Source: Nautilus pompilius
Lineage: Eukaryota; Mollusca; Cephalopoda; Nautilida; Nautilidae
Length of the DNA stretch: 64,000 nt
Reading direction: 5' to 3'
Assembly (NCBI GenBank): GCA_018389105.1
Contig: JACATO010000591.1
Location: 3,443,001 to 3,507,000, forward strand
Made by a program: the position numbers and the translations under genes. Every line of letters starts with the position of its first letter. Position 1 is the first letter of the stretch. Below are positions 1-15,639 of this stretch, in pieces. A model generated the notes under the pieces. That model saw only the letters and a program-made list of their open reading frames with translations. It made no database searches and was not told where the DNA came from.

Positions 1-1866
1 TAGGGGAGACTGGGCTTATAGCCTCAGCTATACATTTACTTAAGAATTACTTGTGTTGTAAAAACTTATCCCTATAACAACTAGCCTTGGTCTCCTCTAC
101 ACTCCCACCTTAAAAATCAAATAAGATTATTCTATGTTAATTTTTGTTTAGTTTGTTTCTTTATTTTTTCTTAAATTGCCAATGAGCTCTTATTACATAG
201 CATAAAACAACAATAATAAATATGCTAATTTTAAAATAACATTAATAGATTTAAAATAATGCCAACACTTTATAAAAATATTAAACATTTATAATTTGAC
301 CAGCCAATTTTTCTTTCCATTTCAAAGTTAAGGTAGAAGCAAATAAAAATAAATTGTAACTTGCAAACAGATGTGTAATCACATTCTTATTTTTATCTAG
401 CTTGATAAGATTTGGTCTGTTTTGTATTAGAATATCAGAAAATTGATAAACCAGAGCTGAAAATAACTGAGTATAAAATAAAATTGATTCACCTGCTCTT
501 TGTAATACAGCATCAAAATTTCTTTTAGCAGTAAATATTTTTTAATTTTTTAATGGTGTACAACAAATTAGCAAAGATATTACTGTTTATATTTCTTGTT
601 ATTTTTGTCTATTCAATAGATGCACAAATTAACCTAATTTAAAAATATTTCAAATAAATTATTTTTCTTCAAAGCACATTTCCATTAATCTACATTTATA
701 TATATATAGGTTTATTTACTCCCACTTTTGTCCAGTCACTCACTCCATATTCACTACAAATTACTATATTCATTTGCTTCTGCTGAAAGTAAAATAAGCA
801 TAAAAATGCTTCTTAACTATTAACCCCCCCCCAGGATTTTGTTTTAGTCTTCCCTATATATATATATAGCAGGCTAAAACAATAACAATCTTTACAAAAT
901 TCTGTCAGTATAGTAACTGCTGTCAAAAATTAATACAAAACAAAATCTTGCAAATATTTAGAAATCTTTCGTTCTTTTGAGCTATGCTGGACAGCTGTAG
1001 ATTTCTCTTGTTTATCAATATAGTTATAGAATGATGACTTGTCCAGACTGAAAAGATTATTTTCTTTTGAGGCATTACATGCATTGGTTTAAAAGCAGTC
1101 TGCCAAATGCTGTCAGATTTTTTTTACACTAGTCTGGGTAGAACTCTATCACTGGATAAAATGACCCACTAAGATGTATATCCACAGTTCTTTCAGATAC
1201 TTTTTGTTTTCCTTTTCATTAATTAAATCTCTTGTATTCATGTCATGTTTCTGAATTATTATTCTAAGCTAATTTTGAACATTAGCTATGTGTATGTTAA
1301 ACACATCCTGTGGTACGTGTGTGGTCCAGGTGATACACTACTGGACTGCTAAGACTAAGAACCTCCTTAACGTAGTTTCTTCTCCACCAGTTGACCATCT
1401 GGCTTTCCTCTCACATCTGAAAAACGAAGAGCTCTAGTAAGGATCTTCCAGGTATTTGTAATGGAGATTCTGTAATAACTACCGACTTGGCTTGACCACC
1501 ATTCAAGAGCCCCAAACCATACCCAGGTAACTTGCCCCTTTTGCGAGATGTCCTCAAATTCGAAATCAAAACAGCGGTTCACAAAGCGAGCAACATATGG
1601 CGGGGAGTGGAAGGTCTGTACGATCTATCAGACCAAAATCGTGACTTTAAAGTCTCCCTTCATCCCCCCCATCAAACCTTTTAAATATTTTCTTTCTTTT
1701 GTTTTTAACCGTGCACCTGTAAAGGTGAAGACTAACAACTATCCCCTCGAAATAAGGGAATGCGCACAGTACAAAAAAACCACTAGCAGATCTTTATTTT
1801 CATGATAATGATCCTGCTAAATAACCATCATGGTATCAGATCTGCCATAATAATAAAATAGCTCAC
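1..1866 (-). other. HAL intron 1 (partial), no further exon seen
   Basis: This AT-rich stretch lies downstream of the HAL exon 1 splice donor on the minus strand. I looked on that strand for the next HAL segment and saw no ORF resembling it, so the next exon is probably beyond the left edge. It holds simple TA runs, a C-run and a probable SINE near 1318-1480. Confidence 0.6.
1318..1480 (+). repeat. tRNA-derived SINE fragment (family A)
   Basis: A weak A-box-like head (GGTCCAGGTGATACACTACT) is followed by a core with CACATCTGAAAAACGAAGAG and TCTAGTAAGGA. The same core recurs near 9550, 33870 and 61415, and inverted near 43310. That recurrence is the main support; the ends are approximate. Confidence 0.45.
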
Positions 1867-2098
1867 CGATGATAATGAAGTCATTGTCGTCCAGGATCTC
1901 CTTGAGAACATCGTCGAGGTCCAAGATGGCTCCACCCTTCGCCTTCCTGATCTCCAAGACCTTCTCTTCAGCATGCCCCAAGTTACTTTTGGCTCTGTAA
2001 TACCTTCTCATGGACTCTTCCCCGAGCCACAGCACGTTCTCCACTCCTTTGCAGGGAATAGCAAGCCAGTCTCCGTGCACACGAGCAGACAGCTTCAT
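1867..2098 (-). CDS. HAL: Histidine ammonia-lyase, first coding exon (partial gene)
   Basis: HAL converts L-histidine to trans-urocanate and ammonia in the cytosol, the first step of histidine degradation. This exon encodes residues 1-78 of the N-terminal Par3/HAL-type domain, which precedes the lyase core in animal HAL. Visible similarity to vertebrate HAL includes VHGDWLAIPC (human-like VRGEWLAVPC), then WLGEESMRRY, then a terminal segment rich in D and E (ILDLDDVLKEILDDNDF). The start is the ATG at 2098, where family similarity begins; the frame stays open upstream but antisense to the neighbouring promoter and gene. The exon ends in phase 1 at a GTGAGC donor. The catalytic MIO motif would be in later exons outside the window. 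A Par-3 N-terminal domain is the main alternative, but the WLA.PC and WLG.E..RRY pattern fits HAL better. Confidence 0.88.
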
Positions 2099-2225
2099 GT
2101 TCCTCCGATCTCTTTCCTCAACTCTGCTAGCAGACGACGGCACGTCACCGCCAAAGGTTTGTTCACCTGACCTGACTGCGTGCGCATGCGTGACCGGAAG
2201 TAGGCGCGAAGTTCTTGGAGCAAGC
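2099..2225. promoter_or_regulatory. Bidirectional promoter between HAL and TOMM6-like gene
   Basis: Start codons of two divergent genes are 127 bp apart. The gap is GC-rich compared with its surroundings and has CpGs. It contains an NRF-1-like palindrome, TGCGCATGCGTG, at 2181-2192 and an ETS/GABP-like CCGGAAGT at 2194-2201, plus a CACGTCA near 2141. NRF-1 and ETS sites are typical of promoters of nuclear genes for mitochondrial proteins. No TATA box is evident. Function is inferred from layout and motifs only. Confidence 0.6.
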
Positions 2226-2329
2226 ATGGAGTTCTCCTCGCCGAGAAAGTTGGAAGGACCCGCCTCGCACCCGAGCAGGGGAGGCGGCGTGATCGACTTT
2301 GTAAAGAGTTTGTGGACGGACTCGTTCAG
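2226..2329 (+). CDS. TOMM6: TOMM6-like exon 1
   Basis: Encodes residues 1-34 plus two bases of Arg35. The first ATG follows the compact promoter. Donor is AG|GTGGTG. Confidence 0.6.
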
Positions 2330-2979
2330 GTGGTGCGTCTGCTTCACTGTTAACTGACTCACGACTGCTTACTAATCGACTAACCAACGGTTCAAAACAA
2401 ATGAACTCCAGGGGCCACGTTATTGTATAGTAATATATACAGCTCGTGACCCTCATTGCAACTTAAGGTGCCAAATACTGACCCCTATATAACAACAACA
2501 TCCCACACTAATCGAATGCGAGGACTAAAGATATGCTGCCGTGTAATTTTCTACTAAGCTGCAGAGAACAGTAGACTCGGGCTCCATTCAGTTATTAAAA
2601 AAGACACAAGCAAACAATCGGGTGTCTGTCTGTCTCTCTGTTGAATACCGTGTGCGGCGAAACGGCCCAGACCCCGAGAGAAATTCTTACTGGTTATACG
2701 AAACATTTAAAAGATATTGCATATATATATAAATTTGAGTTTAAAAATTAATTCAAATATGAACGCATTTTGAAAGAAAAAAGATACTAAATTTAAGCGG
2801 CGCTACATGTCTAACAGCGAACAGGTGATTTGTTTATCCTAGAAGTTATTACATTTTTTTTCCCTTTCTCTAGGCAACTGGTAAAAAGTGTCGTCTTGTT
2901 TGCTGGAGCAATCTATGCAGCTAGAGAAGTAGCAGCAGGAGAAGATTCTTTACATTTACAGAATGTGGTTCCATCTTGA
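2226..2979 (+). CDS. TOMM6: TOMM6-like small tail-region membrane protein
   Basis: Two coding exons (2226-2329, 2874-2979) join in phase 2 through GT-AG to give 69 residues. TOM6 is a small outer-membrane subunit that stabilises the mitochondrial protein import pore. Seen here: a polar Ser/Pro/Gly-rich N-terminus, a segment VIDFVKSLWTDSF, then one predicted transmembrane stretch (VVLFAGAIYAAREV, about residues 40-53) and a short polar tail. Human TOM6 (74 residues) has the same order, with DWLRGVYRF before a GLFAAGVWLAR helix. Sequence identity is modest, so the call rests on length, architecture and context: MED20 lies nearby, and TOMM6 and MED20 are neighbours in human 6p21 (from memory). 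The exon 1 donor is GTGGTG, somewhat weak. It could instead be another small mitochondrial membrane protein. Confidence 0.62.
2874..2979 (+). CDS. TOMM6: TOMM6-like exon 2 with stop
   Basis: Preceded by a pyrimidine-rich tract and TAG acceptor. Encodes the membrane segment and ends with TGA at 2977-2979, two bases before a strong GTGAGT donor, which implies a 3' UTR intron. Confidence 0.62.
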
Positions 2980-2981
2980 TG

Positions 2982-5223
2982 GTGAGTGCTGTCTGATGCC
3001 TCATATCTAAGGTAAGAAAAATTATTATGAGTTAGGTAAAATAAGATTTGCACTGGTGGATTTCATATGAAGACAACTTTTTTTAGTCTCTTGATTACGT
3101 TACCTGAGACGAAGAGAGCAATTTGAACAATGGTACTGTAAATTTATAGAGATCTCAAAGATCTCTCAATACATTGCTGTTCTTCAAAGATAAATGTGCA
3201 CACTGAATTAACAGAGCAGCAATATTATTGTTAGTAATAGTCATGTCAGCTGCTGTAATAAATCCAGTCATGCAGAGATTTTCTTTCAGAAACCCTGTTA
3301 TTAATCATGAAGAGGTTATGAACTGTTTAAACTGGAAATATGATGTACCTGTACCTGGACATACGATGCTTATAAAATAGTTCTGCAGTCAGCTATGGTA
3401 AAAAGGAGACATGATTAAAAATCAAATAGGTAATCATGACCAAGTGGCCACAATCACCAGCCCATTATTAATTTTTACTAATGGAATAGTGTCAAATTTG
3501 CTAATTGCATGTGATCTGAATCGTCACAGCTGCATCTTAGTTTTGCAAAATTGTGTAACCTTTTTTTATAGAAATCTAAAGAAAATATAGTGATAAATTC
3601 TCTTGACTATCATGTTACAGTGCCCTCTCATAATAATTAGGCAATGTCATTACTGTCCATTTGCTAAAAAATGGCAAATAAAGACAAACAAAAGACTTAA
3701 ATTCTTTATTTAGTACTTGGTTGAGCTACCTTTTACAGTGAAGAACCTCTGCCCTTTTGGCATTGAATCCACAATTTGGTCCAGGTTACCCATTATCCAT
3801 GTGAGATCTTTAATTCCAGCATATAGGAAAGATGTGGATGGGTTTCTGTCAGCTGATTATCCAGATGCACCCACAGGTGCTAGATTGATTTCATAATGGA
3901 GCTTTCAAGTATCCAGGGAAGAAGTTAAATGCCTTGATTATTCTTCCAGACTGGTCATAAAAGAAGTGTGGCATGTAGAAATATCCTCCCAAAAAATATG
4001 GCATCAAATGCCATTATGCCTTGTTTGTACAGTAATAGATGTGTCTTTAAAGTGGCAATGGAAGTGGAATTAAGATGTCCTTCAATAAACACCATTCTAT
4101 CTTTCCACCATGCCAAATTTCATCCCATACCATGACACTCCTGTCTCCATACTTGACTGTGGACTGAAGGTCTCTTCAAAATCCGTGTGTGAATTTCTGA
4201 AACATTGACTCATTGAAGAAGAGTGCATGTCACCACAACTTAAGGGTCTTTCCAGACATGTCTTCTACCATACCTTTTGAAGTTATACACCCTCTGTATC
4301 TGTGGTAGGGATGACATTGGACTGCTCTTTGACTCATTTCTGTCACATGAGCAATATCACCAAGAGAATCTTGATGGTAAATACATTGTGGTCATGGTGT
4401 CACTGTTGAAGGCTGCCTAGGTTATTTGCTAGCATGACTTAATTTGCCTTCACGAACTTCACACCAATGTTGGCCACAGATCCATAAGAAATGTAGAGAC
4501 CTTTGGCAATCTGTCATTGACTCTGAATGACTTATAACACCTCAGGTAAATGGAGAAATATCATAGAATATCCCACACTGGTTGTCTGCCCACTCAGTTA
4601 GATACATTTTTTTTAATGGGGGTAAGCAAAGCAAATTAATATGGAAGGGCAGTGTATATAGGTTTGCTCATTTATCTAATATGATTATGGAGTGGACTGA
4701 GAGAAAAGTGACTTCTTTCGAAGACCCTATTGAATGGCTGATACAGTATTCTTAAAGTATTGTAAAGGATATTGAAAAATGCAAGCAACTGACAAAACTG
4801 GTGTAAAACCAAAACTTATTGAACTAAACAGTTTGTTGAATTGGATTATTTCATTTGTCAGCCACCCTTATGCTAGAGAATTATTTTATAGGTATGTGAT
4901 TTAATCCTAAATATATATTTTTTAAAATTTAACTAGTTTCTCTCCCCCTTTTTTTTTCTACTGAAATTAGTAGATTAAAAAAAGCCCATACCTTATTAGT
5001 TTACATGTTTTAAATAACACTTTAACCAACTGTACATCACTTCAAGCTTATCTGAAACTGATTTGCCACACCTCATGCTAATACATAAGCAGTTGCTTCA
5101 TTTGTTTTACATATACAGCTTTAGAACATCTGATTGAGAAATGGTTGGGCTATTTTAGTTAGGAAAGAAGAATTTGTACTTGTGATAAAGCTACATGCTC
5201 TTCTCTTCTCATTTTTTTAACAG
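2982..5223 (+). other. Probable 3' UTR intron of the TOMM6-like gene
   Basis: The donor G|GTGAGT at 2982 sits just after the stop codon. An acceptor with a long T-run (TTTTTTTAACAG) ends at 5223 and precedes a short segment with AATAAA. The intron contains a decayed Tc1-like transposon (3618-4654). Nothing else coding is seen. Splicing is inferred. Confidence 0.5.
3618..4654 (-). mobile_element. Decayed Tc1-like transposon
   Basis: Ends are CAGTGCCCTCTCATAATAAT on the left and an inverted, diverged GGAAGGGCAGTG on the right, each flanked by TA. On the minus strand, fragments read like a Tc1 transposase: an IWHGGKTRMVFIEGHLNST-like stretch in the middle and a SMPKGQRFFTVK.SSTKY-like C-terminus near 3700, with many stops and frameshifts. 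The element is ancient and non-functional. Confidence 0.7.
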
Positions 5224-5345
5224 GATAATTGGGTTCCAGTTGATTCATCTTGCCCATCTGTGTTTAGGTACTCACACAGGTCCCCATTATGCAAATGTTT
5301 GTTGTATTTCTCATGTGAATAATAAAAGTTGACAGAAATTTCACT
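5224..5345 (+). other. Probable TOMM6-like 3' UTR exon with poly(A) signal
   Basis: Begins after the TTTTTTTAACAG acceptor and carries AATAAA at 5321-5326. There is no long ORF. The cleavage site, about 15-25 bases after the signal, is estimated. Confidence 0.45.
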
Positions 5346-8300
5346 TCACTATTGTTGCTTTTTAAGTAAACGTTTAAAACTTTCATTCATTTTACTAAGA
5401 CAACATGAATTGAACAATTTCCCATATTGTAAAAATTTCATGTAACAAACTGACCACGTGACAATTTTTCCTTCCCCATCAAGGCATGATTAGATGTTAT
5501 ATTTATCCAAATCAACAAAAATGCACAACAATGGAGATTGATCTGTTTTGCATTATCAAAATTAAAAATATATATGTAAACTTAAAAAATTCATAAAAAT
5601 GTTCTACTGTATCTGCAGCAGGAAAGATGGTGTTTATGACAGCAGCAAAAGTTTAATTTCAGTTTTACAGCCTGTGCCATTCTAAAAAGAACAGAAAAAT
5701 CTTTAATATGTGAAGAATATTTGATTAGTAATAGAAAAACAATGGTTTCACATGACTTTGATGCAGTGTACCTTTTCTTTTAATTGATCAAAATTGGAAG
5801 CCATAAAATAAGATCCCTTATTTTTAAAAAAAGAAAGTTTTAAGATATTTCTAGTCAAATTAGTTGTAGCTGATTTCCCTTGCCATGTTTTTCTAGCTAG
5901 TGACTGACACAAATCAAAGGAGACTTTTTCAAAAGGCATTACTCTGCAGACCAGTCAGATGTGGTGACACTGAAGGTGATTTTGTTCTTTCTTCATATTT
6001 CTCTAGTTGTAAGTGCCACAGATGTGAATTGTGTTGACAAACATGAATGATGTCACTCATTGATTACTGGTTTAGTAAAGTTGACAGTCAACAATTTGGG
6101 AAACTGTTAAACCATTTCAAGTGCTGTTTTTTTTTTTTTCCACATACATAACACAATCTGAAAACTCACAACCAGTCAAACAGTCTCAGCTTTTGTGATT
6201 TTGTGTACCACTGGAACCCAGAGTCTTTCCACCATTCATGATTGTCTGTTGCCATTAATTGCTGAGTGCAGAGTATGAAGGACAACTATCAGGTGCAAAT
6301 AAAGCTGTAGCTCTGGACTCATCACTTTGTTGCTGAATTTAAGATGCTATAATTTTGGATTGTGTTGGAAAATTCCATACTTTTTCAAAGTTCGTACAAA
6401 TAGTCAAATGTCAACTCTGCACATCAGGTAAAGATATCTCTTTCTAACAGCTTCATTGACTAGAAACCTTTTGTACATGTAACAAGAAGAGAAATTAACC
6501 AATCAGAAAAAGGAGGATGCATAAAAGCAAATTTTCAAATGAAGATGACTTCTGAACAAAGAATATATTTGAAATTTACACAAAGAACTTGGGGGGGGTT
6601 TCAAACAAGAGAAAAAACTTGTTTAACTTCACATTCCATTCAAGTTTTGCTTTTTAGGAAAATAATTCCAGACTCTCTTTTTTCTTCTCTATACCAAATT
6701 TCTTTGTTTGCTTAAAATAAAAGCAAAATGTTTAAAAATCTACATTACTATTTTTCTATCTGTAAATTTGCCTTTGATTAAATGGTACAAATCAATAACT
6801 AGCAAGGTTTTTTTTCTCTTTAAAACTTTAGCTCACATCTAATCACCCAGCTGATATGATATAAAATCCATCCACATGGTAACAGGATGTCAGTATTTCA
6901 CAGATGGGCCTCTTATGAAAATAAACTAGATTATCTTTTGGTCAACAGTTTAGGTGCATATCTCATCCATGTGAAAGTAGCCTTCAAGCACAGGTGGTAG
7001 ATAAGAGTAGAGGTGGAAAGAAATTTTTTTCAATGACTCAATACAGTAGAATAAAATGCTTCAGACAGACAGTGCAATAATCGTAGCCATGAAAAATGTA
7101 TCATTAGTTCAATGTTGCTATTCTACTCAAGAAGAATCTTAAATTACCCTGCTTTTGTTGTTGTGGTTGATTTTGCATTTTTTCTTAAATTGAGCATGGC
7201 GTTTAAAAAAAATGGAGCCATTCCTAAAATGAGTTTATGAATGACTACCTCTGCATTAGATAATTTATCTTAAAATTAAAAATCTCAATTTTTAAAAATG
7301 ACATTTCTTGTCAGTTTCATTCTATTAAGGGATCTAACAATCACAAGTCAGTTTATCAACATGATACAATATCAAGAAAGAAAAATCAGATGGTACTAAT
7401 TGTATTAAAGTTGAGTAGTAGTGGTGTCTGCCTGTCATAGCTAAAACTGGACAGGGCTTTGGCTTATGAATTGCAAAGCAAATTGATATAACTTGAATGA
7501 GAACAGCATTTAGGACACCTGTGAGAGAGTTAGGCAAATTACACTGAATTATGTAGTGTTCAAATAAACTTGTGTGAAATATCTACTTGGTTTCATAACT
7601 CTCCCTCCACACACAATTGTTGATGAGAATGAAGCAATCAGTTCTCAAGCATCAAAGTTTAGGTAGACAATCTCAAAGACATCTACCATCTGCATTCCTT
7701 GGTTACGAACAAAGGCCAGGGTTGGGAATATTTGGATCTACAGAGCAAAGTCTGCTTTGGTGTGGCAGCAGTGTACAGATTCTCAGAAATGTGCTGAAAA
7801 TCAGCAAACCACAAAGCTGAAAAGCAAAACCAAGTTGATTCTGCTGGAAGGTCTGAAGCAGAGCTCTGGTCTTGCTGAGAAGTGGGGTGGGATCACAGCA
7901 TAGAATTCTATTTACTACATGGATCAGAGAGATCTGGTCAGTCAGGTAATGTGCAAAACATTTTGAATCTGCAGTGGAAGATACATTTTCTTGCATAGCA
8001 AGGACCAGAATGCAGTCACCTCTCGGTCTGCAATTAAACAAAAACTTATGAAAAATCATAGTATAGACATACGACCAGCTTAGCATGCAGAGGGGAGGGC
8101 TGTTCTCTCATACTGAATGGCAGAGGTCACAGCAAATGTCCAGGATGCTACTGCCTTGGGGCAGCACCAAAATCAATCTGTTTAATAGCAGACTACCATC
8201 ATCCACCTGAGGAATATATCAGTGCTGTTTGACCAACTTTATGACAAATGACAAACTCTGTGTTCAATGTACTGCATTTTTGGAAGAGATACCAGTACCC

Positions 8301-10953
8301 CAGTACAGAGTAACATTTGTTCCCTCTGACTAGATGAACTGAACAGGAGTTGGTTCTGTTGTTCTCGATTTCCAGTAGAATTAGACTTCCAACCAGCTCA
8401 AATCTCAAACTACATTTCACTCACAGTAGCGATTATTCACCACCAATTCTTTGGTGCAATCAGTTATAGCTTGCTTGAGTAATGTCTAGTGACTAGAGAT
8501 TTGATGAATTTTCATGTGTTGAGGGCAGTTATGTAATTAATTTGCAGAGCTGTAGTCTCAGCCTGTTTAACCAAATGACTGTCTCCCACTATTTGTCCCT
8601 GACAAATTAATCCAAGTACAATTATTGTGGACAAACTGTCATGACCTCATCCACCCATTAAAAAAAAAAAGTAACAAGATTAGAAATCATAATAATTCAG
8701 TTTCTTTTACATCATGAGCAATTCAGGAATCCTCCCCCCCTTTTTTTTTGGTTGTTCTAGAAAAAAAATTAGAATCTTTTACACATAAGTAATGACTGAA
8801 AAAAATCTCTGAATTGTTTATAGAATTTCTTATAAAGCTTACTTTTCAAAGTAGTCCAGAAATTCTAAATCACATTGTCTACATTCCTCATTAGTCCAAA
8901 AATACTAGGGCTCCCACTCAAAATTAACTATAAAATTAGTAAAACTGTTGACATATAACTGCTAAAAACAAATTTTTTCTAATACATCACTAAAGATACT
9001 GACCAATTTTTAAGCTACCATTATCACTCAGCCTGTACACCATGTTTAAACTAGTTTGAAATTAGCTGACAATGACCATGTAGAAAGTATATTTTTTTCA
9101 TCCATTTACAAACAGCTAATTGTGGACTTGCACATTAAATATTTTATATATAACTATTTGCATTGATAAAGTTATTAAGCTATATATGAACATGAGTGAA
9201 CTCCATGCATGACAAAAAATACTGGAACTCTGATAAAACTACATTATTGGCTTCAGTTCTGACTACCAGATAAATTTTCACTAAGATTTGTGTACAATAA
9301 ATAATTATTCAGTTATTTTGCAAATTTTTAGCCTTTTAAATTATCTTAACATGCTTCAATTAATAGACCAAAGAATTTTTTTTTTTCTTTAAAATCTGGA
9401 TTATCCTTATTTCTTCTTTCATTTAATAATTCCAATAAGTTGTGTTGTGGTTCAGTGGCAGATTAAGGTTGAAGGGTCAAGTTTAACTCCTTTCTGTTTT
9501 CTCCATTACCAGTCAGCTGCGTTGATTTCCTCTTGCTTCCTTCCTTCCTTATCTAGAAATGAAAAGTTCTAATAAGACTTTCCCTGCCAGGCCTCATGTG
9601 GCACAGGATTGGCTACACTTCTTCACCAGGGCTTTCTTTGCAAACATCTGCATATGACAATTCCAACATTGTCTTTAAAAAAATTTCAATCTTAAATATT
9701 TGGATAACAAGTTCTTTCTCAGTAATATAAGTTCATGGGGTTATTACAAATTTCCTTCCTCCATTTCTGATATCAAAAAATTTTCCAAACAGCTAGAATC
9801 TGATCAATTCAGAATACACTCTATCAAGAAATGAAAATCAGCAGTTTCAAATGTAAAAGATTTTTAAACAAAATCATTTTGTTATAGTTCTGAACATTGT
9901 AAATGAGCAGTTTCTGGCCAAATGCATTTGTGTGAAGTTTTGATTCAGCTGATAAATCTATTAAATCTTTTAAGAACCGCTTGATGTCAATAAGCTCATA
10001 GTTTCAAAGCTTATACTAAAATTGTCATTTACCATTTTCAGAAAGCATAGCAACCCAGGATTTTTATTTAGTTTCACATTAAAAAAATCTGCAATGAATA
10101 TTACAAATAATAAAAACCTTTAAAAATTCTGACCATACAAAAAATTACAAAAACACAGGTATTTTACTTATTTCAAGAATTTTTTTTATTTTCAATATTT
10201 TCTTTTTCACATTTGCTTCTATTAAAGGATATTTAAATTCTGTAAACAATATATAAAATCTTGGAGTTCTGAACAGTCACTAATGTTGTTTACTTTTGTT
10301 TACAAATGGTTTTATTACTGATATTAGATATGAAATAGAACTATCAGTATATTTTTCAAGAGAGTCCCCCCCCAACATACACCAATGTCCACAAGTAGAC
10401 AACCCTGATGAAGTGAGTATAGTGGCATGAGGGGCCCTGGCATTTCCAACTTCAACAGCAAATCCACATAACCAAAAGGTGAAGAGCAGCAAGAAGCAAG
10501 CAAGATGACCAGGAATAAAATGTGCACATGAAGTGTTTTCATTTCTCAGTCTTGGCAGTCAGTAAACTAAATGCTTGGCCACCCATGAAAATACCTTAAA
10601 AGCATCTTAGCTCAAATAAAAGACTTTACTCTGATTTGTGTTAATGCAAAAAAAAAAAAAAAAAAAGATGTTCATGCTATGAATAGTATATACAGGAAAG
10701 AAGAAAGGAGGCATGAAATTGACATCATGAATCATCTTGTCAGTCATTAGTTTTTGTTTTGTTGTTGACATTTAAGACACTTTACTTGCAAATATTTTAC
10801 TTCCAGACAAATTAACAGGTCTTTCTTTCAACTCATAACTGTCCTGGTTTTAGAGAAACCAAACAATGATGTGTAGATCTTCATTAAAAATAAGTGATAA
10901 TGAATGAAAAATGAAGTCCACAATTATTGATTATAGCATCAAGAACCCAGACA
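5346..10953. other. Intergenic region between TOMM6-like gene and SNRPF
   Basis: AT-rich, with homopolymer runs and no ORF that I recognise. Short ORFs on both strands near 7334-8420 lack family similarity and codon conservation. A SINE lies near 9443-9660 and an A-tract at about 10650-10667. The SNRPF 3' UTR must occupy the right edge, but its end is not resolved. Confidence 0.6.
9443..9660 (+). repeat. tRNA-derived SINE (family A)
   Basis: The head GTTGTGGTTCAGTGGCAGAT resembles a tRNA A box. Downstream is the family core TATCTAGAAATGAAAAGTTC, matching copies near 33870 and 61415. Ends are approximate. Confidence 0.5.
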
Positions 10954-14972
<4,019 letters not shown>

Positions 14973-15625
14973 TGCTCTTTTGAAGGCAGAAATCGGATAA
15001 AACGAAAAATGCTACAATAAATATTCTCAACTCGATCTCGCAATGTGCGCACAAAATCTGAATACGCGCAGAAACGACTTCCTTTCTAATCCTTTCCCGA
15101 TATACCCAAATCACAGATAACCGCTGCACGTTTTATCAATCTAAGCAAACTTGTCTATTTATAACTTTAATAGGAAAATAATTACCAACATAATTTAATT
15201 TTAAAATACAAAGATTTTCTAATATTATTAACAGACCACACACAGCCTGACCTGTCTAATATGTATGTCTAAAGTTACTTCTGATAAACAATAATTTTGC
15301 GTTCAAAACTAGAAAATCTAAAAAAAAAAAATAGTTTCCAAATGAAATAAAATAAAAATAAGCAAATGAAATATTTTGCTTAAAAATTAATTTAAAAAAT
15401 TTTAAAGTTTTTCTCTGCAATAAAAGTGGTTATTTTATGGAAAACGTTTTGCCGCAAGTTGAAATGTAATAACATCTTATAACAATCTAGAAGCACAAGA
15501 GGAGTCTGGTCAGAGAACATTGAAGTCGACCCATATTTCAATTTGGGCAAATTGCTATTGCTAAAGACGAGAAAAAAAATGGCGGTAAATTTTGAGCTAC
15601 TCGATCTCCGCTTATTGCCAACGTG
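14973..15625. promoter_or_regulatory. Divergent SNRPF/MED20 promoter region
   Basis: Start codons face away from each other over 653 bp. Near SNRPF: a palindromic TGTGCGCACA at 15044-15053 (NRF-1-like half sites) and, on the minus strand, AGGAAGTCG at 15083-15075 (ETS-like). Near MED20: AAAATGGCGGT at 15577-15587, a YY1-like site 38 bp before the ATG. The middle is AT-rich, so two separate promoters are possible. Confidence 0.5.
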
Positions 15626-15639
15626 ATGGGTGTCGTGTG
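15626..15639 (+). CDS. MED20: MED20 exon 1 (14 coding bases)
   Basis: Encodes Met-Gly-Val-Val and two bases of Trp5; donor TG|GTAGGT. Matches the MGV start of MED20 orthologues. Confidence 0.85.

Noticed and set aside
1867-2098. Par-3 polarity protein N-terminus
   Set aside because: The domain is shared by Par-3 and HAL. The residues WLAIPC and WLGEESMRRY match HAL much better, and the UROC1/SNRPF context agrees.
1817-2362. A 181-codon minus-strand ORF covering HAL exon 1
   Set aside because: Only the part from the Met at 2098 to the donor at 1867 matches HAL. The extra N-terminal residues are antisense to the promoter and TOMM6-like exon, and the extra C-terminal residues are intron.
7334-8420. 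A cluster of ORFs of 60-130 codons on both strands
   Set aside because: No recognisable family and no splice context; lengths are plausible by chance in sequence of this composition.
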